A stretch of DNA of 64,000 bases from Paenibacillus_AP thailandensis (GTDB lineage: Bacteria; Bacillota; Bacilli; Paenibacillales; Paenibacillaceae), in NCBI RefSeq assembly GCF_042685365.1, contig NZ_JBHUMY010000009.1:27699-91698 (forward strand). The letters run 5' to 3'. The notes beneath the pieces were generated by a model. The model had not been told where the DNA came from and made no database searches. It worked only from the letters and a program-made list of their open reading frames with translations. The stretch's first letter is position 1. Each line of letters opens with the position of its first letter. Positions 53,301 to 61,900 of the stretch are shown in pieces. The position numbers and the translations under genes were made by a program.

Positions 53301-54344
53301 CTATGACCGGCGCTTTCTTTTCCATAAATAAAAGGCTCCTCCGCCAATCAGCAAAGCGGCGGCAAGCACCGGCGCCCACCGGTTCGCCGTAGCCGCGGGG
53401 CTTCCGCCGCTTAATGGCTGCCCCGCTTCTTCCGCGGCAACGGACGCTGCGATCGCTTCGCCTTGTTCCGCAGCATCCGCTTCGGCAAGCGCCGCTCCCT
53501 CCCCTTGGGCTTCGCTCTCGAGCGGTTGCGCCGAAGACTCGGCGCCTTCGCCTCCGGCTGCCGGCGTTCCGGTCGCCTCCGGCTGTGCGGCCCCTGCCTC
53601 CTCCGGGCTTGCCGACGCCTCGGCCTTCGCTTCCGCCGGCTGCTTCGTCTCCGGCGGCGTTACCGCGGCGGTCGGGCTTGCCGCAGCGGCCGCTTCGGGC
53701 GTTTCGGGCGTTTCCGCCGCCGCCGGCTTATTCGCCGCGGCTTGCTTTTGCCCGGACGATGCCGCCCCCGGCGCCGGGCTTGCGGCGGGCTGAGCAGCCG
53801 CCGGTTTCGCCGCCGGCTGCGCGGTTGCCGTCGGCTCCACGGTTGCCGCCGGCTGCGCGGCGGCCGCGGGCTGCTGCGTGCTCGCCGGCTCCGCCGCCTT
53901 CACGGCCCGAAAGCTATCCAGATCGAACGAGATCCGAATCGTATAATCGTGATCGTAATCGATATCCGGCACCGTGACGTGAATTTTGGATACGATCGGG
54001 CTCGTAATGTCCGCCGTAAACTCCACCGTTCGTTTGTCGTCCCCTTCGCTGATCACTTTGGTATCGACATAACCGTCGCCGCTTGGCACCTTAAACTCGG
54101 TAACCCACGCGCTATGATTAATCGTCATTTGAATCGTCGCCTTGCCGTCCTTTATTGTGACGGAAGCCGGCTTTTCCCAATAATCGTTCGCCATGGAGAC
54201 GGAATCGTTATCGGCTTGCAGCACGACATACTCTGCCGTATAGGTTCCGTCCGGCAACGCCGCCTCCGCAGAGCCCGCGCCCGGCGCAAGTATCGCTATC
54301 CATAAAGCTGCCAGCAAGCAGCAGACAAGTCCTTGAACTTTCAA
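53301..54344 (-). CDS. NEAT-domain heme-binding surface protein (IsdC-like)
   Basis: A 347-residue protein with signal peptide (cleavage near 28), one NEAT domain (about 30-150), a long Ala/Pro/Glu-rich linker (about 155-315) and a C-terminal helix followed by KRKRRS. The NEAT domain keeps both heme motifs: the S-rich helix SVSMANDYWEKPA and the YxxxY pair in DYDHDYTIRISFD, as in IsdC. No LPXTG or NPQTN sorting motif is seen, so it is probably membrane-anchored through its C-terminal helix with the linker crossing the wall. TTG start after AAGGAAGGG. First gene of the operon behind a perfect Fur box. Confidence 0.9.
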   Translation of the reverse strand: MKVQGLVCCLLAALWIAILAPGAGSAEAALPDGTYTAEYVVLQADNDSVSMANDYWEKPASVTIKDGKATIQMTINHSAWVTEFKVPSGDGYVDTKVISEGDDKRTVEFTADITSPIVSKIHVTVPDIDYDHDYTIRISFDLDSFRAVKAAEPASTQQPAAAAQPAATVEPTATAQPAAKPAAAQPAASPAPGAASSGQKQAAANKPAAAETPETPEAAAAASPTAAVTPPETKQPAEAKAEASASPEEAGAAQPEATGTPAAGGEGAESSAQPLESEAQGEGAALAEADAAEQGEAIAASVAAEEAGQPLSGGSPAATANRWAPVLAAALLIGGGAFYLWKRKRRS

Positions 54345-54377
54345 CGTATTCCCTTCCTTTCGCCCTTTAAATGATAT

Positions 54378-54392
54378 TGATAATTATTATCA
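54378..54392. promoter_or_regulatory. Fur box of the isd-hss operon
   Basis: TGATAATTATTATCA is a perfect 7-1-7 Fur box, 34 bp before the TTG start at 54344. Iron starvation should derepress the NEAT, isdE, isdF, hssR and hssS genes. Confidence 0.9.
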
Positions 54393-54431
54393 ATTATGCA
54401 TCCAATATTTTCTTATTGTCAATCCCTTTTT

Positions 54432-54685
54432 TCGCCTCCCCCATCGCCTCCAGAGGAAGGGACCCACAGGGGTTGCACCCTCTTGACACCCCAATTGGCG
54501 TTCCTGCCACGCGGCCCGTCTTCGACAATCCGACGATACTGGAACCGCGTTGTCCTGACGGACAAAGCTTTCATTCCCTATTCCTAAGCCACGTTGTGCC
54601 TCGGGGGCCTGCCTGCCAACTCTCGCTTTCGTCAAGTTCCGTTCGAACTTCTCGCGCATTGTCCTGACGGACAAAGCTTAAGAAC
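54432..54685 (+). repeat. Dispersed intergenic repeat, copy B
   Basis: Plus-strand counterpart of the element at 44045-44330, with the same blocks in the same order: GCCTCCCCC, CCTCCAGAGGA, CCGTCTTCGACAATCC, CTGGAACCGCGTTGTCCTGA, AAGCCACGTTGTGCC, GCCAACT. The motif TGTCCTGACGGACAAAGCTT occurs twice (54551 and 54660). It fills the gap between the NEAT gene promoter and the terminator of the ATPase-IsdG gene. The aligned frames encode similar peptides (PSSTIRRYWNRVVLTDK against PSSTIQLCWNRVILTEK). Confidence 0.75.
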
Positions 54686-54701
54686 CGACTTCTGCTGCGC
54701 T

Positions 54702-54741
54702 GAAAAAAGCCTTCAAGAGCGGGAACGTTCTCTTGAAGGCC
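54702..54741 (-). terminator. Terminator of the ATPase-IsdG operon
   Basis: On the minus strand GCCTTCAAGAG and CTCTTGAAGGC form a perfect 11-bp stem with a 10-base loop followed by six T residues, 20 bp after the stop. Confidence 0.85.
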
Positions 54742-54759
54742 CTCTTTCATACGATTAAC

Positions 54760-55878
54760 TCAGCTCGTTTGTTCAAGCTGCTCCAGCGGCTTGCGGACGA
54801 CCTTCACATCGTAGAACACGATCTTGTTGGATATAATATAGTCCGGCTTCTCGCGGTGGGAATGCGACTCCCGAAACGCTTCGCTCCGCGTCCATGCCTG
54901 AAAATCCTCTTTGCTTTCCCACTTCGTGCTGACGGTTACCTCATCGTACTCCTTCGTATTTTCCGTCATCATCACCTCAAGGCCGAGAAAGCCTTTCATT
55001 CCTTCCACCTTGCCCACTTTGTTGAAACGTTCGATCAGCTTCATCCCGCTGCCCTTCGTAATTTGCGATACGTTCGTGACAATTACCATTGTCGATTCCT
55101 CCTTTAATTGTTGTGGAACAGGAATAATGACCGGATAAGCGCCTTGCATATCGATTCGGGCGACTACCCCGAATACGTCCAGCATGAAGCGCCGGTCAAT
55201 CACGGTTTTGGGCGGCCCGCTGGCCGCAATCCGGCCGCCGTCCATCGCGATCAGATAATCGCCGTAGGCCGCGGCCTGCTGCAGGTCGTGAAGCACCATT
55301 ACGATGGTAAGACCCAGCTTCCGGTTGATGCTTCTCAACGTTTCCATCAAATCGAGCTGATGGGACAGATCCAGATAAGTCGTCGGTTCGTCCAGCAGCA
55401 GAATGCCCGCTTCCTGCGCCAGAGCCATCGCAATTCGCGCTTTTTGCTTTTCGCCGCCGGATAATGTATGGAACATGCGATCCTCGTTACGGGTAATGCC
55501 CATTGCCGATAAAGCCCAATCGACGGCTTTCTCGTCCTCCGGAGACAAGCGGCTGCGGAATGCGGATTGCCGCGGCGATCTGCCAAGCGCCACAAGCTCG
55601 CGGACCGTAATGTCCGGAATGTGGTCCTTCTCCTGGCCCAGCAGCGCCACGAGCCGGGCGAACGCCTTGCGCGAATAGGACGAGCCGGGTTCCCCGTTAT
55701 ACCGGATTTGCCCGCAGTCGGGTCTCAAGATTCGGGCAAGCATCCGAAGCAAGGTCGATTTGCCCGAGCCGTTCCGCCCGACGATGGCGGTAATTTGGCC
55801 TTCGGGAATTATCGCTTCAATATCCTGCAGCTCGAAGTGCTCCAGCTTGTAAGAAAGATTTTGAACCGTTAACGCCAT
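54760..55878 (-). CDS. Heme ABC transporter ATPase fused in frame to IsdG-type heme oxygenase
   Basis: A 372-residue two-domain protein. Residues 1-263 are a FecE/HmuV-type ATPase: Walker A GRNGSGKS (34-41), signature TLSGGEKQKARIAMAL near 138, Walker B ILLLDEPTTYLDL near 160. Residues 264-372 are a complete 109-residue IsdG/IsdI heme-degrading monooxygenase with the catalytic asparagine (MVIVTN), tryptophan (FQAWTRSEAF) and histidine (RESHSH). The join is encoded by an intact AAAGGAGG eight bases before the oxygenase ATG at 55089. So a fusion protein, a separately started oxygenase, or both may be made. It abuts the permease gene. It could power both permeases of the island. Confidence 0.88.
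   Translation of the reverse strand: MALTVQNLSYKLEHFELQDIEAIIPEGQITAIVGRNGSGKSTLLRMLARILRPDCGQIRYNGEPGSSYSRKAFARLVALLGQEKDHIPDITVRELVALGRSPRQSAFRSRLSPEDEKAVDWALSAMGITRNEDRMFHTLSGGEKQKARIAMALAQEAGILLLDEPTTYLDLSHQLDLMETLRSINRKLGLTIVMVLHDLQQAAAYGDYLIAMDGGRIAASGPPKTVIDRRFMLDVFGVVARIDMQGAYPVIIPVPQQLKEESTMVIVTNVSQITKGSGMKLIERFNKVGKVEGMKGFLGLEVMMTENTKEYDEVTVSTKWESKEDFQAWTRSEAFRESHSHREKPDYIISNKIVFYDVKVVRKPLEQLEQTS
55098..55105 (-). promoter_or_regulatory. Internal ribosome binding site for the IsdG domain
   Basis: AAAGGAGG lies inside the fusion frame, translated there as Lys-Glu-Glu, and is eight bases before an ATG (55089) that would start a normal-length 109-residue IsdG. It argues the two domains were separate overlapping genes whose stop codon was lost. 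Confidence 0.7.
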
Positions 55879-56877
55879 TTAGCCGATCAGCCTCCTTCGT
55901 TTCAATAAAACTAGAAAAAACGGAGCGCCAAGGCATGCCAGCAATACGCCGGCGGGCAGCTCGATCGGGTCGAACCAGCTGCGCGCGATCGTGTCGGCGA
56001 CAACCATAAGCGCCGCCCCTCCGGCCATGGATACCGGCAGCAGATAGCGGTAATCGTCGCCGATCATCAGGCGGACGGCATGCGGAACGATCAAGCCGAC
56101 AAACCCGACCAGCCCCGCCACGCTGACCGCCGTCCCCGCCAGCAGAGAGGCCAAAGCGATTATGAGAAAGCGCTGGCGTTCCACATGCTGTCCAAGCGAC
56201 TGGGCCGACTGGTCGCCAAGCATAAGCAGGTTTGACGTTTTGGCCGCAAACGGCGTAAGCGCCATCCCCACGACTGCATACGGAAGCATAAAGGCAAGAT
56301 GATTCCAGCTTCTTCCGCTTAACCCTCCGGCGAGCCATGGAATAACGCTTTGGATGCGGTCGCTGTTCATCGACATAATGCCGTTCATGATTCCTCCGAG
56401 CAGCGCGTTTACGGCAATGCCGGCAAGCACGATTTTGACCGGGGAGCTGCCCCCGTCCCAAGCCAGAGCATATATGATGAGCGAGGTCAGCATCGCTCCG
56501 GCGAAGGCGATTCCCGGCAGCAAATAGCCGAATTCGGGAAACAGCACCAGCGCAATAACGGCGGCAAGCCCTCCGCCCGACGACACCCCTATAATGCCGG
56601 GATCGGCAAGCGGATTTCGCATGACGCCTTGCAGCAGAGCGCCGGATGCCGCCAGGCAGGCTCCCGTCAGCAGTCCGACGAGCACGCGCGGCAGCCTTAA
56701 ATCCCATAGGATCGTTTGTTTTACCGCTTCCCCTCCATTCAGCAGTATGCTCCAGACTTCCGGTACCGATATAAAAACAGAACCGCTTCCGATTCCGAAA
56801 AGAACCGCCAACGCCATCACCGGCGCGGCACCTGCCCCCATCCATAACCGGCGTTTGTTTCTCGTCCGTACGTTCAT
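55879..56877 (-). CDS. FecCD-family heme or iron ABC transporter permease
   Basis: A 332-residue permease with about nine to ten helices. Motifs LRLPRVLVGLLTGACLAASG, NPLADPGIIGVSSGGGL and GFVGLIVPHAVRLMIGDDYR parallel those of the IsdF-like permease in the other operon, to which it is clearly related. Its stop directly precedes the ATPase-IsdG start, and its own start overlaps the binding protein stop by four bases. Heme is the likely substrate because of the fused oxygenase; a siderophore cannot be excluded. Confidence 0.88.
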   Translation of the reverse strand: MNVRTRNKRRLWMGAGAAPVMALAVLFGIGSGSVFISVPEVWSILLNGGEAVKQTILWDLRLPRVLVGLLTGACLAASGALLQGVMRNPLADPGIIGVSSGGGLAAVIALVLFPEFGYLLPGIAFAGAMLTSLIIYALAWDGGSSPVKIVLAGIAVNALLGGIMNGIMSMNSDRIQSVIPWLAGGLSGRSWNHLAFMLPYAVVGMALTPFAAKTSNLLMLGDQSAQSLGQHVERQRFLIIALASLLAGTAVSVAGLVGFVGLIVPHAVRLMIGDDYRYLLPVSMAGGAALMVVADTIARSWFDPIELPAGVLLACLGAPFFLVLLKRRRLIG

Positions 56878-57815
56878 GGCTCCAGAAGCCCCCTTAGCTC
56901 GTTCAGCGCCTCTATAACCCGGGTTCCCGGGTTCGTGCCGAACAAGTCCGGGGGAAGAACATGAATGCGCCCGTCCTTAACGGCATCTAAGCCGCTCCAG
57001 GCCGGATTGCTTTCCATTTCCCGGATAAAACCTTGCCGGACTTCCTCCGAATCGCCATGCGTCATGATAAAAATGACGTCCGGGTCGGATTCGACCACCC
57101 GCTCCGTATTTAGTTGCGCGTACTGCGGGTAGCTTTGAAGCCTCGGATAATCGGCCGCCACGTTCAAGCCGCCCGCAGTCTCCAGCAAGTTACCGGCCAA
57201 GGAGTTCGGCAGCGCCGCCAAGTACGTCCCGGGAGCGCCGTATACGACCAAAGCTCTTGTCTCTCCCGTCTCCGCTTTAAACGCCTCAAGCTCCCGGTCC
57301 ATCTTGGCTGTAATTTCGGCTGCCGTCGTTTCTTTCCCGAGCAGCCTTCCGATCAGCTCGATTTGGCGCCGTATATCGGCAATGGAATTGGCTTGCGTTA
57401 ACACAAGCTCCGCTCCGATTCCTTTCAGCTGGTCCTCGTCCTTCAAATTAATCGGATTATTGCCGAGAACCACCTGCGGCCGAAGAACAGCCAATTTTTC
57501 CAGATCGACGGTATGCACGGAGCCGACGACCGGCACGTCTTCCCAACGTTCATCCTCTATCCCGTCATTGTCTTCGGGACGCCCGACGACGGTACCGCCC
57601 AGCGCGTAGACAATGTCGACCTCCCCGTTCCCCAACGCGACGATCCGCTCAGGCGGGCCATCCAGCGTCACCTTCCGCCCCGCGAAATCTTCGTATACCA
57701 GGCTGCCTTCGCCGGCGCCCTCATCCGCTGCCCCCACGCTGCACCCCGCCGCAAGAAAGAGGAGCAGAAGAGGCGCAAGGAATGCTGCTTTCCGGCGTCT
57801 TCTTTTTCTATTCAA
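56874..57815 (-). CDS. Heme or iron ABC transporter binding lipoprotein
   Basis: A 313-residue class III binding lipoprotein. A strongly basic N terminus (NRKRRRRK) leads to a lipobox LAAGC near residue 25. The mature protein has the family start DFAGRKVTLDGPPERIVALG, a long central helix region and the APGTYLAALPNSLAGNLLET segment resembling the PGSYLVATENSYIGDL of IsdE. It starts with TTG eight bases after GGAGG. It is the first gene of the second transport operon, with a Fur box and an HssR-like box directly upstream. Heme as ligand is inferred. Confidence 0.82.
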   Translation of the reverse strand: MNRKRRRRKAAFLAPLLLLFLAAGCSVGAADEGAGEGSLVYEDFAGRKVTLDGPPERIVALGNGEVDIVYALGGTVVGRPEDNDGIEDERWEDVPVVGSVHTVDLEKLAVLRPQVVLGNNPINLKDEDQLKGIGAELVLTQANSIADIRRQIELIGRLLGKETTAAEITAKMDRELEAFKAETGETRALVVYGAPGTYLAALPNSLAGNLLETAGGLNVAADYPRLQSYPQYAQLNTERVVESDPDVIFIMTHGDSEEVRQGFIREMESNPAWSGLDAVKDGRIHVLPPDLFGTNPGTRVIEALNELRGLLEP

Positions 57816-57837
57816 TGCTTAAACCTCCGGTTTTAAT

Positions 57838-57852
57838 TGAGATTGATTATCA
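57838..57852. promoter_or_regulatory. Fur box of the second heme transport operon
   Basis: TGAGATTGATTATCA matches the 7-1-7 consensus TGATAATNATTATCA at all but two of the 14 specified positions. It lies 23 bp before the TTG start at 57815. Confidence 0.75.
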
Positions 57853-57875
57853 ATTCATTTGGATTTTATCCCCGC

Positions 57876-57895
57876 TTTGTGAACGGAGGATGAAC
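57876..57895 (-). promoter_or_regulatory. HssR-like direct repeat for the second transport operon
   Basis: On the minus strand GTTCATCCTCCGTTCACAAA carries GTTCA twice, 11 bp apart, with GTAAT nine bases upstream. It resembles the staphylococcal HssR operator, recalled as GTTCATATT, two bases, GTTCATATT. It points toward the operon starting at 57815 and sits just upstream of its Fur box. Confidence 0.55.
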
Positions 57896-57960
57896 TTCTG
57901 ATTACAAAAAGAGCTCTCCTAAAACCGTGGAAAGTTCCTTGTAATCACTTGTAATTTAAT

Positions 57961-57980
57961 GTTCATTTTCCGTTCATATA
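57961..57980 (+). promoter_or_regulatory. HssR-like direct repeat for the secreted NEAT-like gene
   Basis: GTTCATTTTCCGTTCATATA is the best match of the three to the HssR operator, with the two GTTCAT elements 11 bp apart and GTAATTTAA just upstream. It points toward the gene at 58230. The same sequence, with few changes, lies before the SLH-NEAT gene at 62656-62675. Confidence 0.6.
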
Positions 57981-58084
57981 CCGGTTTTAGAATGTCGGTG
58001 TAACTCACTATTTGGTTTCATGGCGTCTTGACTGCAGGCTTCATTCGATACAATCGCAATAGACCCTTTTTTTACATTGTCTAT

Positions 58085-58099
58085 TGAGAATGATAATCA
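58085..58099. promoter_or_regulatory. Fur box of the secreted NEAT-like gene
   Basis: TGAGAATGATAATCA, within the longer palindromic GAGAATGATAATCATTACT, is a good 7-1-7 and hexamer-repeat Fur match, about 130 bp before the start codon. Confidence 0.75.
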
Positions 58100-58229
58100 T
58101 TACTTACAGGACCCATGGACCGCCAACAAGAAAGGAGCTGGTGCGTCAAGCCATTTTGTTTCCCCGCAACTGGTTATTGCCCGATGACGATAAGACAACA
58201 TCATATCAATCGAAGGAGAGTGTTGATCC

Positions 58230-58682
58230 ATGAAACAAAGGACAATGTTCAAAAAATCGGCGTTTACCATGACGCTCACGCTCGCTCTTGCTTTAGTTCT
58301 CGCGATTCCGGCTTTTGCGGCCTCATATCCCGTGCAATTTCTCGGCAGCGACGGCGTGACGCCTTCGACCCATGCGTCTTCTTATATCGAAGGCGGCGCG
58401 GCGGACGTAACCGGTTCGGCAGGAAACTATACGGTGACGCTTAAGCTGAAAAACTATGAGCCTTCCTTCCCGGCGCTGCCGATCAGCTATCCGTCCTTAA
58501 AGGTCGACCTGAACGGCGACGGAACGTACGAGACGACCGCAAACCGTTCCGTTTCCGGCTCGAATACGGTCTTTACGTTCAGCGGCGTTAACAATTTGTC
58601 CGACAACGTTCCCGTATTGCTTGCGGTTAACGTATCCGGCATCCATTCCACGGAATACGATTTGTACATCGACTGGCTTTAA
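58230..58682 (+). CDS. Small secreted NEAT-like protein, candidate hemophore
   Basis: A 150-residue secreted protein with a signal peptide ending AIPAFA near residue 30. The rest is a single domain without anchor. Order and spacing resemble a NEAT domain: S-rich helix with tyrosine (STHASSYIEGG), central strands (NYTVTLKLKNYEP), an aromatic segment, SNTVFTFSGVNN like the TVSFDVPDL strand, and a final strand HSTEYDLYIDWL where canonical NEATs have YxxxY. The first tyrosine is histidine here. AAGGAGAG is nine bases before the ATG. Fur and HssR-like boxes upstream support a heme role. A released hemophore like IsdX1 is the inferred function. Confidence 0.65.
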   Translation: MKQRTMFKKSAFTMTLTLALALVLAIPAFAASYPVQFLGSDGVTPSTHASSYIEGGAADVTGSAGNYTVTLKLKNYEPSFPALPISYPSLKVDLNGDGTYETTANRSVSGSNTVFTFSGVNNLSDNVPVLLAVNVSGIHSTEYDLYIDWL

Positions 58683-58699
58683 TTAATAAAGGCAATGCA

Positions 58700-58741
58700 A
58701 AATCCCCTTTAAGCGGCAATAAGCTTAAAGGGGATTTTTAA
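58700..58741 (+). terminator. Terminator of the secreted NEAT-like gene
   Basis: AATCCCCTTTAAG and CTTAAAGGGGATT form a perfect 13-bp stem followed by a T run, 18 bp after the stop. Confidence 0.9.
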
Positions 58742-58852
58742 CGCGCCGCGAGCAGATACGATCTTCTCAGTCGTTGTCTTAAAGTCGAAACGTTTCGGAG
58801 AGAAATAAAAGACAATTGATAACCCCGAACTTACGGATCTTCTATTCGAATA

Positions 58853-58893
58853 AAAACAGCCTTGAACCGGTTATGGCCGGTCCAAGGCTGTTT
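58853..58893 (-). terminator. Terminator of the SLH-NEAT gene
   Basis: On the minus strand AAACAGCCTTGG and CAAGGCTGTTT pair around a loop that itself holds ACCGG/CCGGT, followed by T residues, 11 bp after the stop. Confidence 0.75.
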
Positions 58894-58903
58894 CCTTTAT
58901 TGT

Positions 58904-61900
58904 TTAGGCTGCGGCCGCCGCTTCTTCCGTTGCTGCGGCTTCTGCCTCTTCCGCCGCGATCAGATCGACCAGACGGATAACCATTGCCAGCGCCTCCGCT
59001 CTCGTTGCAGGAGCATTAGGATCAAACCGGCCGCCGTCTTTGCCCGTAATGAGACCGGCCTCGACTGCCGCTGCAACCTCTTTGCTGGCCCAGGCCGGAA
59101 TATCGGCTTCGTCGGCAAAAGCCGTTTGCGGCGCGTTCGCCGTATCCAGCTTGGCTGCACGCGTGACGATAACGGCAAGCTCCGCCCGCGTAATTGGATT
59201 GCCCGGACGGAACGCCCCGTCCTCGTAACCGCTAATGAGACCAGCGTCCACCGCCAGAACCGCATGCTGACTTGCCCATGCCGGAATGCGGTCCGCGTCC
59301 TTGAAGCTTGTTGCGTTAGAACCGGCTTGGCTGTCGCTAAGCTTGAGCGCCCGGCTGATCATCGTAATAAACTCGCCGCGGTTAATCGTCCCGTTCGGGA
59401 GGAAGCTTCCGTCCGCATAGCCGTTTACGATTCCTAACTGCACGCCCCTGCTAATATAATCGGCCGCCCAGTGGCCCTCGGTATCCGTAAACGAAACGCT
59501 TCCGCCGGCGGACGTGCCCCCTTGGGCCGTTTCGCCTCCCGTTGCCGTTCCGCCCTCTACTTCCGCATCCTCTTCCGGCAGCTCGAGATCCGGAGGGCCT
59601 ACGTTCCCGTCTCCTCCGATCACTTCGGAATCGACGTCCGCCACCTCCAGCGAATCTTCGTCAAATAAAAATTGAATGTCGTACGTATGATGGTAATTGA
59701 TTTCGTCCCAATCCACTTTTACTTTGGCGTCAATTTTTTTCGACAAGCTTGGAATCGAATAGGACATGACTCTCGTATTGTTGGCGTTGTCCCTGCTTAC
59801 GACTTTGCCGCTGCTCCCGTCGATCGAAATACTGGTAACCTCTTTACTCCTTAGTACGGTAAAGGATGCATTATACTTTCCGTCCGTTACTTTCAGCAGC
59901 GCCGGGCTTACGACATAATCGTTGGCAATCGAGGTTTGGTTCGTTCCATCCTTCAAAATTTTAAAATCAATATAATAATACCCATCCGCTATTTCATCGT
60001 CCTCACCAGGGGTTCCCGTTCCGGGGTTTCCTCCCGTATCCGGATTTTCTCCGGTTCCCGGATTTTCGGTAATAACCGCTTTTTTGAATAGGTCTTCGGC
60101 TTGCCGCAAAGCCGCTAAAGCGGCGGCCGTTTCTTCTTCCGTGCCCGGGCCGTTGACGGCAGCTTTTCCGGCCTCGGCGACAGCCGATGCAAACGCGGCT
60201 TTGGCCGCCTCCGGATATTGGCCGACGCCCGTTCCCGTCACGGCCGACTTCAATAAAGCGGCGGCACTGAAATACGCCGCGCTTAATTCCGTATTGTCGA
60301 CACCGTTAAAATTTAACCGGATATCGTAGGTGTTCTTATAGGTCGTTCCTTGATAAGGCGCGGAAACGCTAATTTTGGCGTTAATCATTTCGGATAAATC
60401 CGGAACGGTAAACGAAACGATCCGTTTATTGGCTGCGGTATCTTCGTTCACCACGTAAACGTCCTCGAAGACGCTGTTTTGTTCGACCTGCAGCCCCGTA
60501 ATCGTAGCGCTATCGTTGATCGTCAGCGTTACTTTATGTTCTCCGCCGGAGACCGTCATCACTTTGGCAGGTTTGGCCAAATAGCTGTCGACCGACGAAA
60601 AGGCCGAATCGGTGGCATGGGCGGCCGAATAATAATACAGCTCTTGTCGCGGCAATATCTCCTCAAATTGCTCGACCGCCGTTTCCAATTGCTCTTGGGC
60701 GGCAAGAATGGTTGGACGAGCAGCGTTCAAGTTGCCCGTAACTTCGCGCGCCTCGTCGATGGCGTCCAGCAGGTCGGCTTTAAGCCGGTCATACGTTTCC
60801 TGCTCGATATTCTCGGGCTTTTCCGTTTCGCTAACAGCGACGGCTTCGGCTAAAGAGGATTTCAATCGTTCGTGAATAAAACGGTTAAAGCTGATATATA
60901 GCGTCCGCGCTTCCCCGTTTACTTCATAGCGGATCGAGCCCAATCCCGTCCATACCGTATCTTTATAGCTCTCGGAATTGATGCCGCTTGCGATCGGCCC
61001 TTGATATACGTTATCGCCCGCCGCTTTGTTCGGCGAACGTTTTATCGTATTCAATAACATTTCGCTTGATTTGTAGTCGTCGTAGTTATAATAAGTGTCT
61101 CCGTTGGAGTTAAACCAATACACGATATCATTGTCGGGCTTTACGTTTAGCTTTAGATTGGCCAATAGCCCTTCAAACGAATCGTAATATTCCTGCCGGG
61201 AAATCGTGTCAACGGTATCGCTCAATTCATGGGCGTACACCGATTCCGTTGCGGTCTCTCCCCGCGTATCCAACACATAAATGCCCAACGGCTCATTCGC
61301 AACGTATTTTTTGTTCTCGATCGCGCTGTAGTCGCCGTTAATCCGGTTGTAGAGCGTATTTACCTGCGTATCGGTAGTGGCCGGATCGGAGAAGTATTTG
61401 TTAGCCGTCACCAAATTGTTTTTGATCCGGTTAATGGTCGAAGCATCGTATTCCCCTGCCACAATCGCCACCGTTGTTCCGCCGGGATTGCCGTTGGCCG
61501 TCCCCGCTATATCGACGCTATCGACGAAAGACTGTACCTCGGCAACCAGCTCGCGCAGCCGCGATAGGTCGGCAAGTTTTTGCTTGCCTTTAAACTGTTC
61601 CAGCTGCTCGTACAATTCATTATAGATCGCTTCGTAAGCCGACTCGTCGCCTTCGGACGTTAGGCTTAACGCTTCGCGGGCGGCCTCGATTGCATCGTGC
61701 AGTATGATTTTGCTTCCTTCCTCATATTGGCCGTACCCGGTACCTTCAACGCTGCTGTCGTACACCGCTTGAGCCACCGAGATAAGCTCCTCGACCTGCT
61801 CTAAAGTAACGGAAGACCCGCCGCCTTCTCCCGGCTCTTCGCCTTCGTCAGGCACTTCAATGCCGCTCGTATCGATCGATAATTGCGCGTTGTACCAATG

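Noticed and set aside
53301..53420. Sortase motif in the IsdC-like protein
   Set aside because: No LPXTG, NPQTN or NPXTG precedes the C-terminal helix; QPLSGG is not a convincing variant.
49221..57815. HrtAB-type heme exporter genes expected with HssRS
   Set aside because: Both permeases in the region are FecCD importers with binding proteins; no MacB-like permease or HrtA-like ATPase is present.
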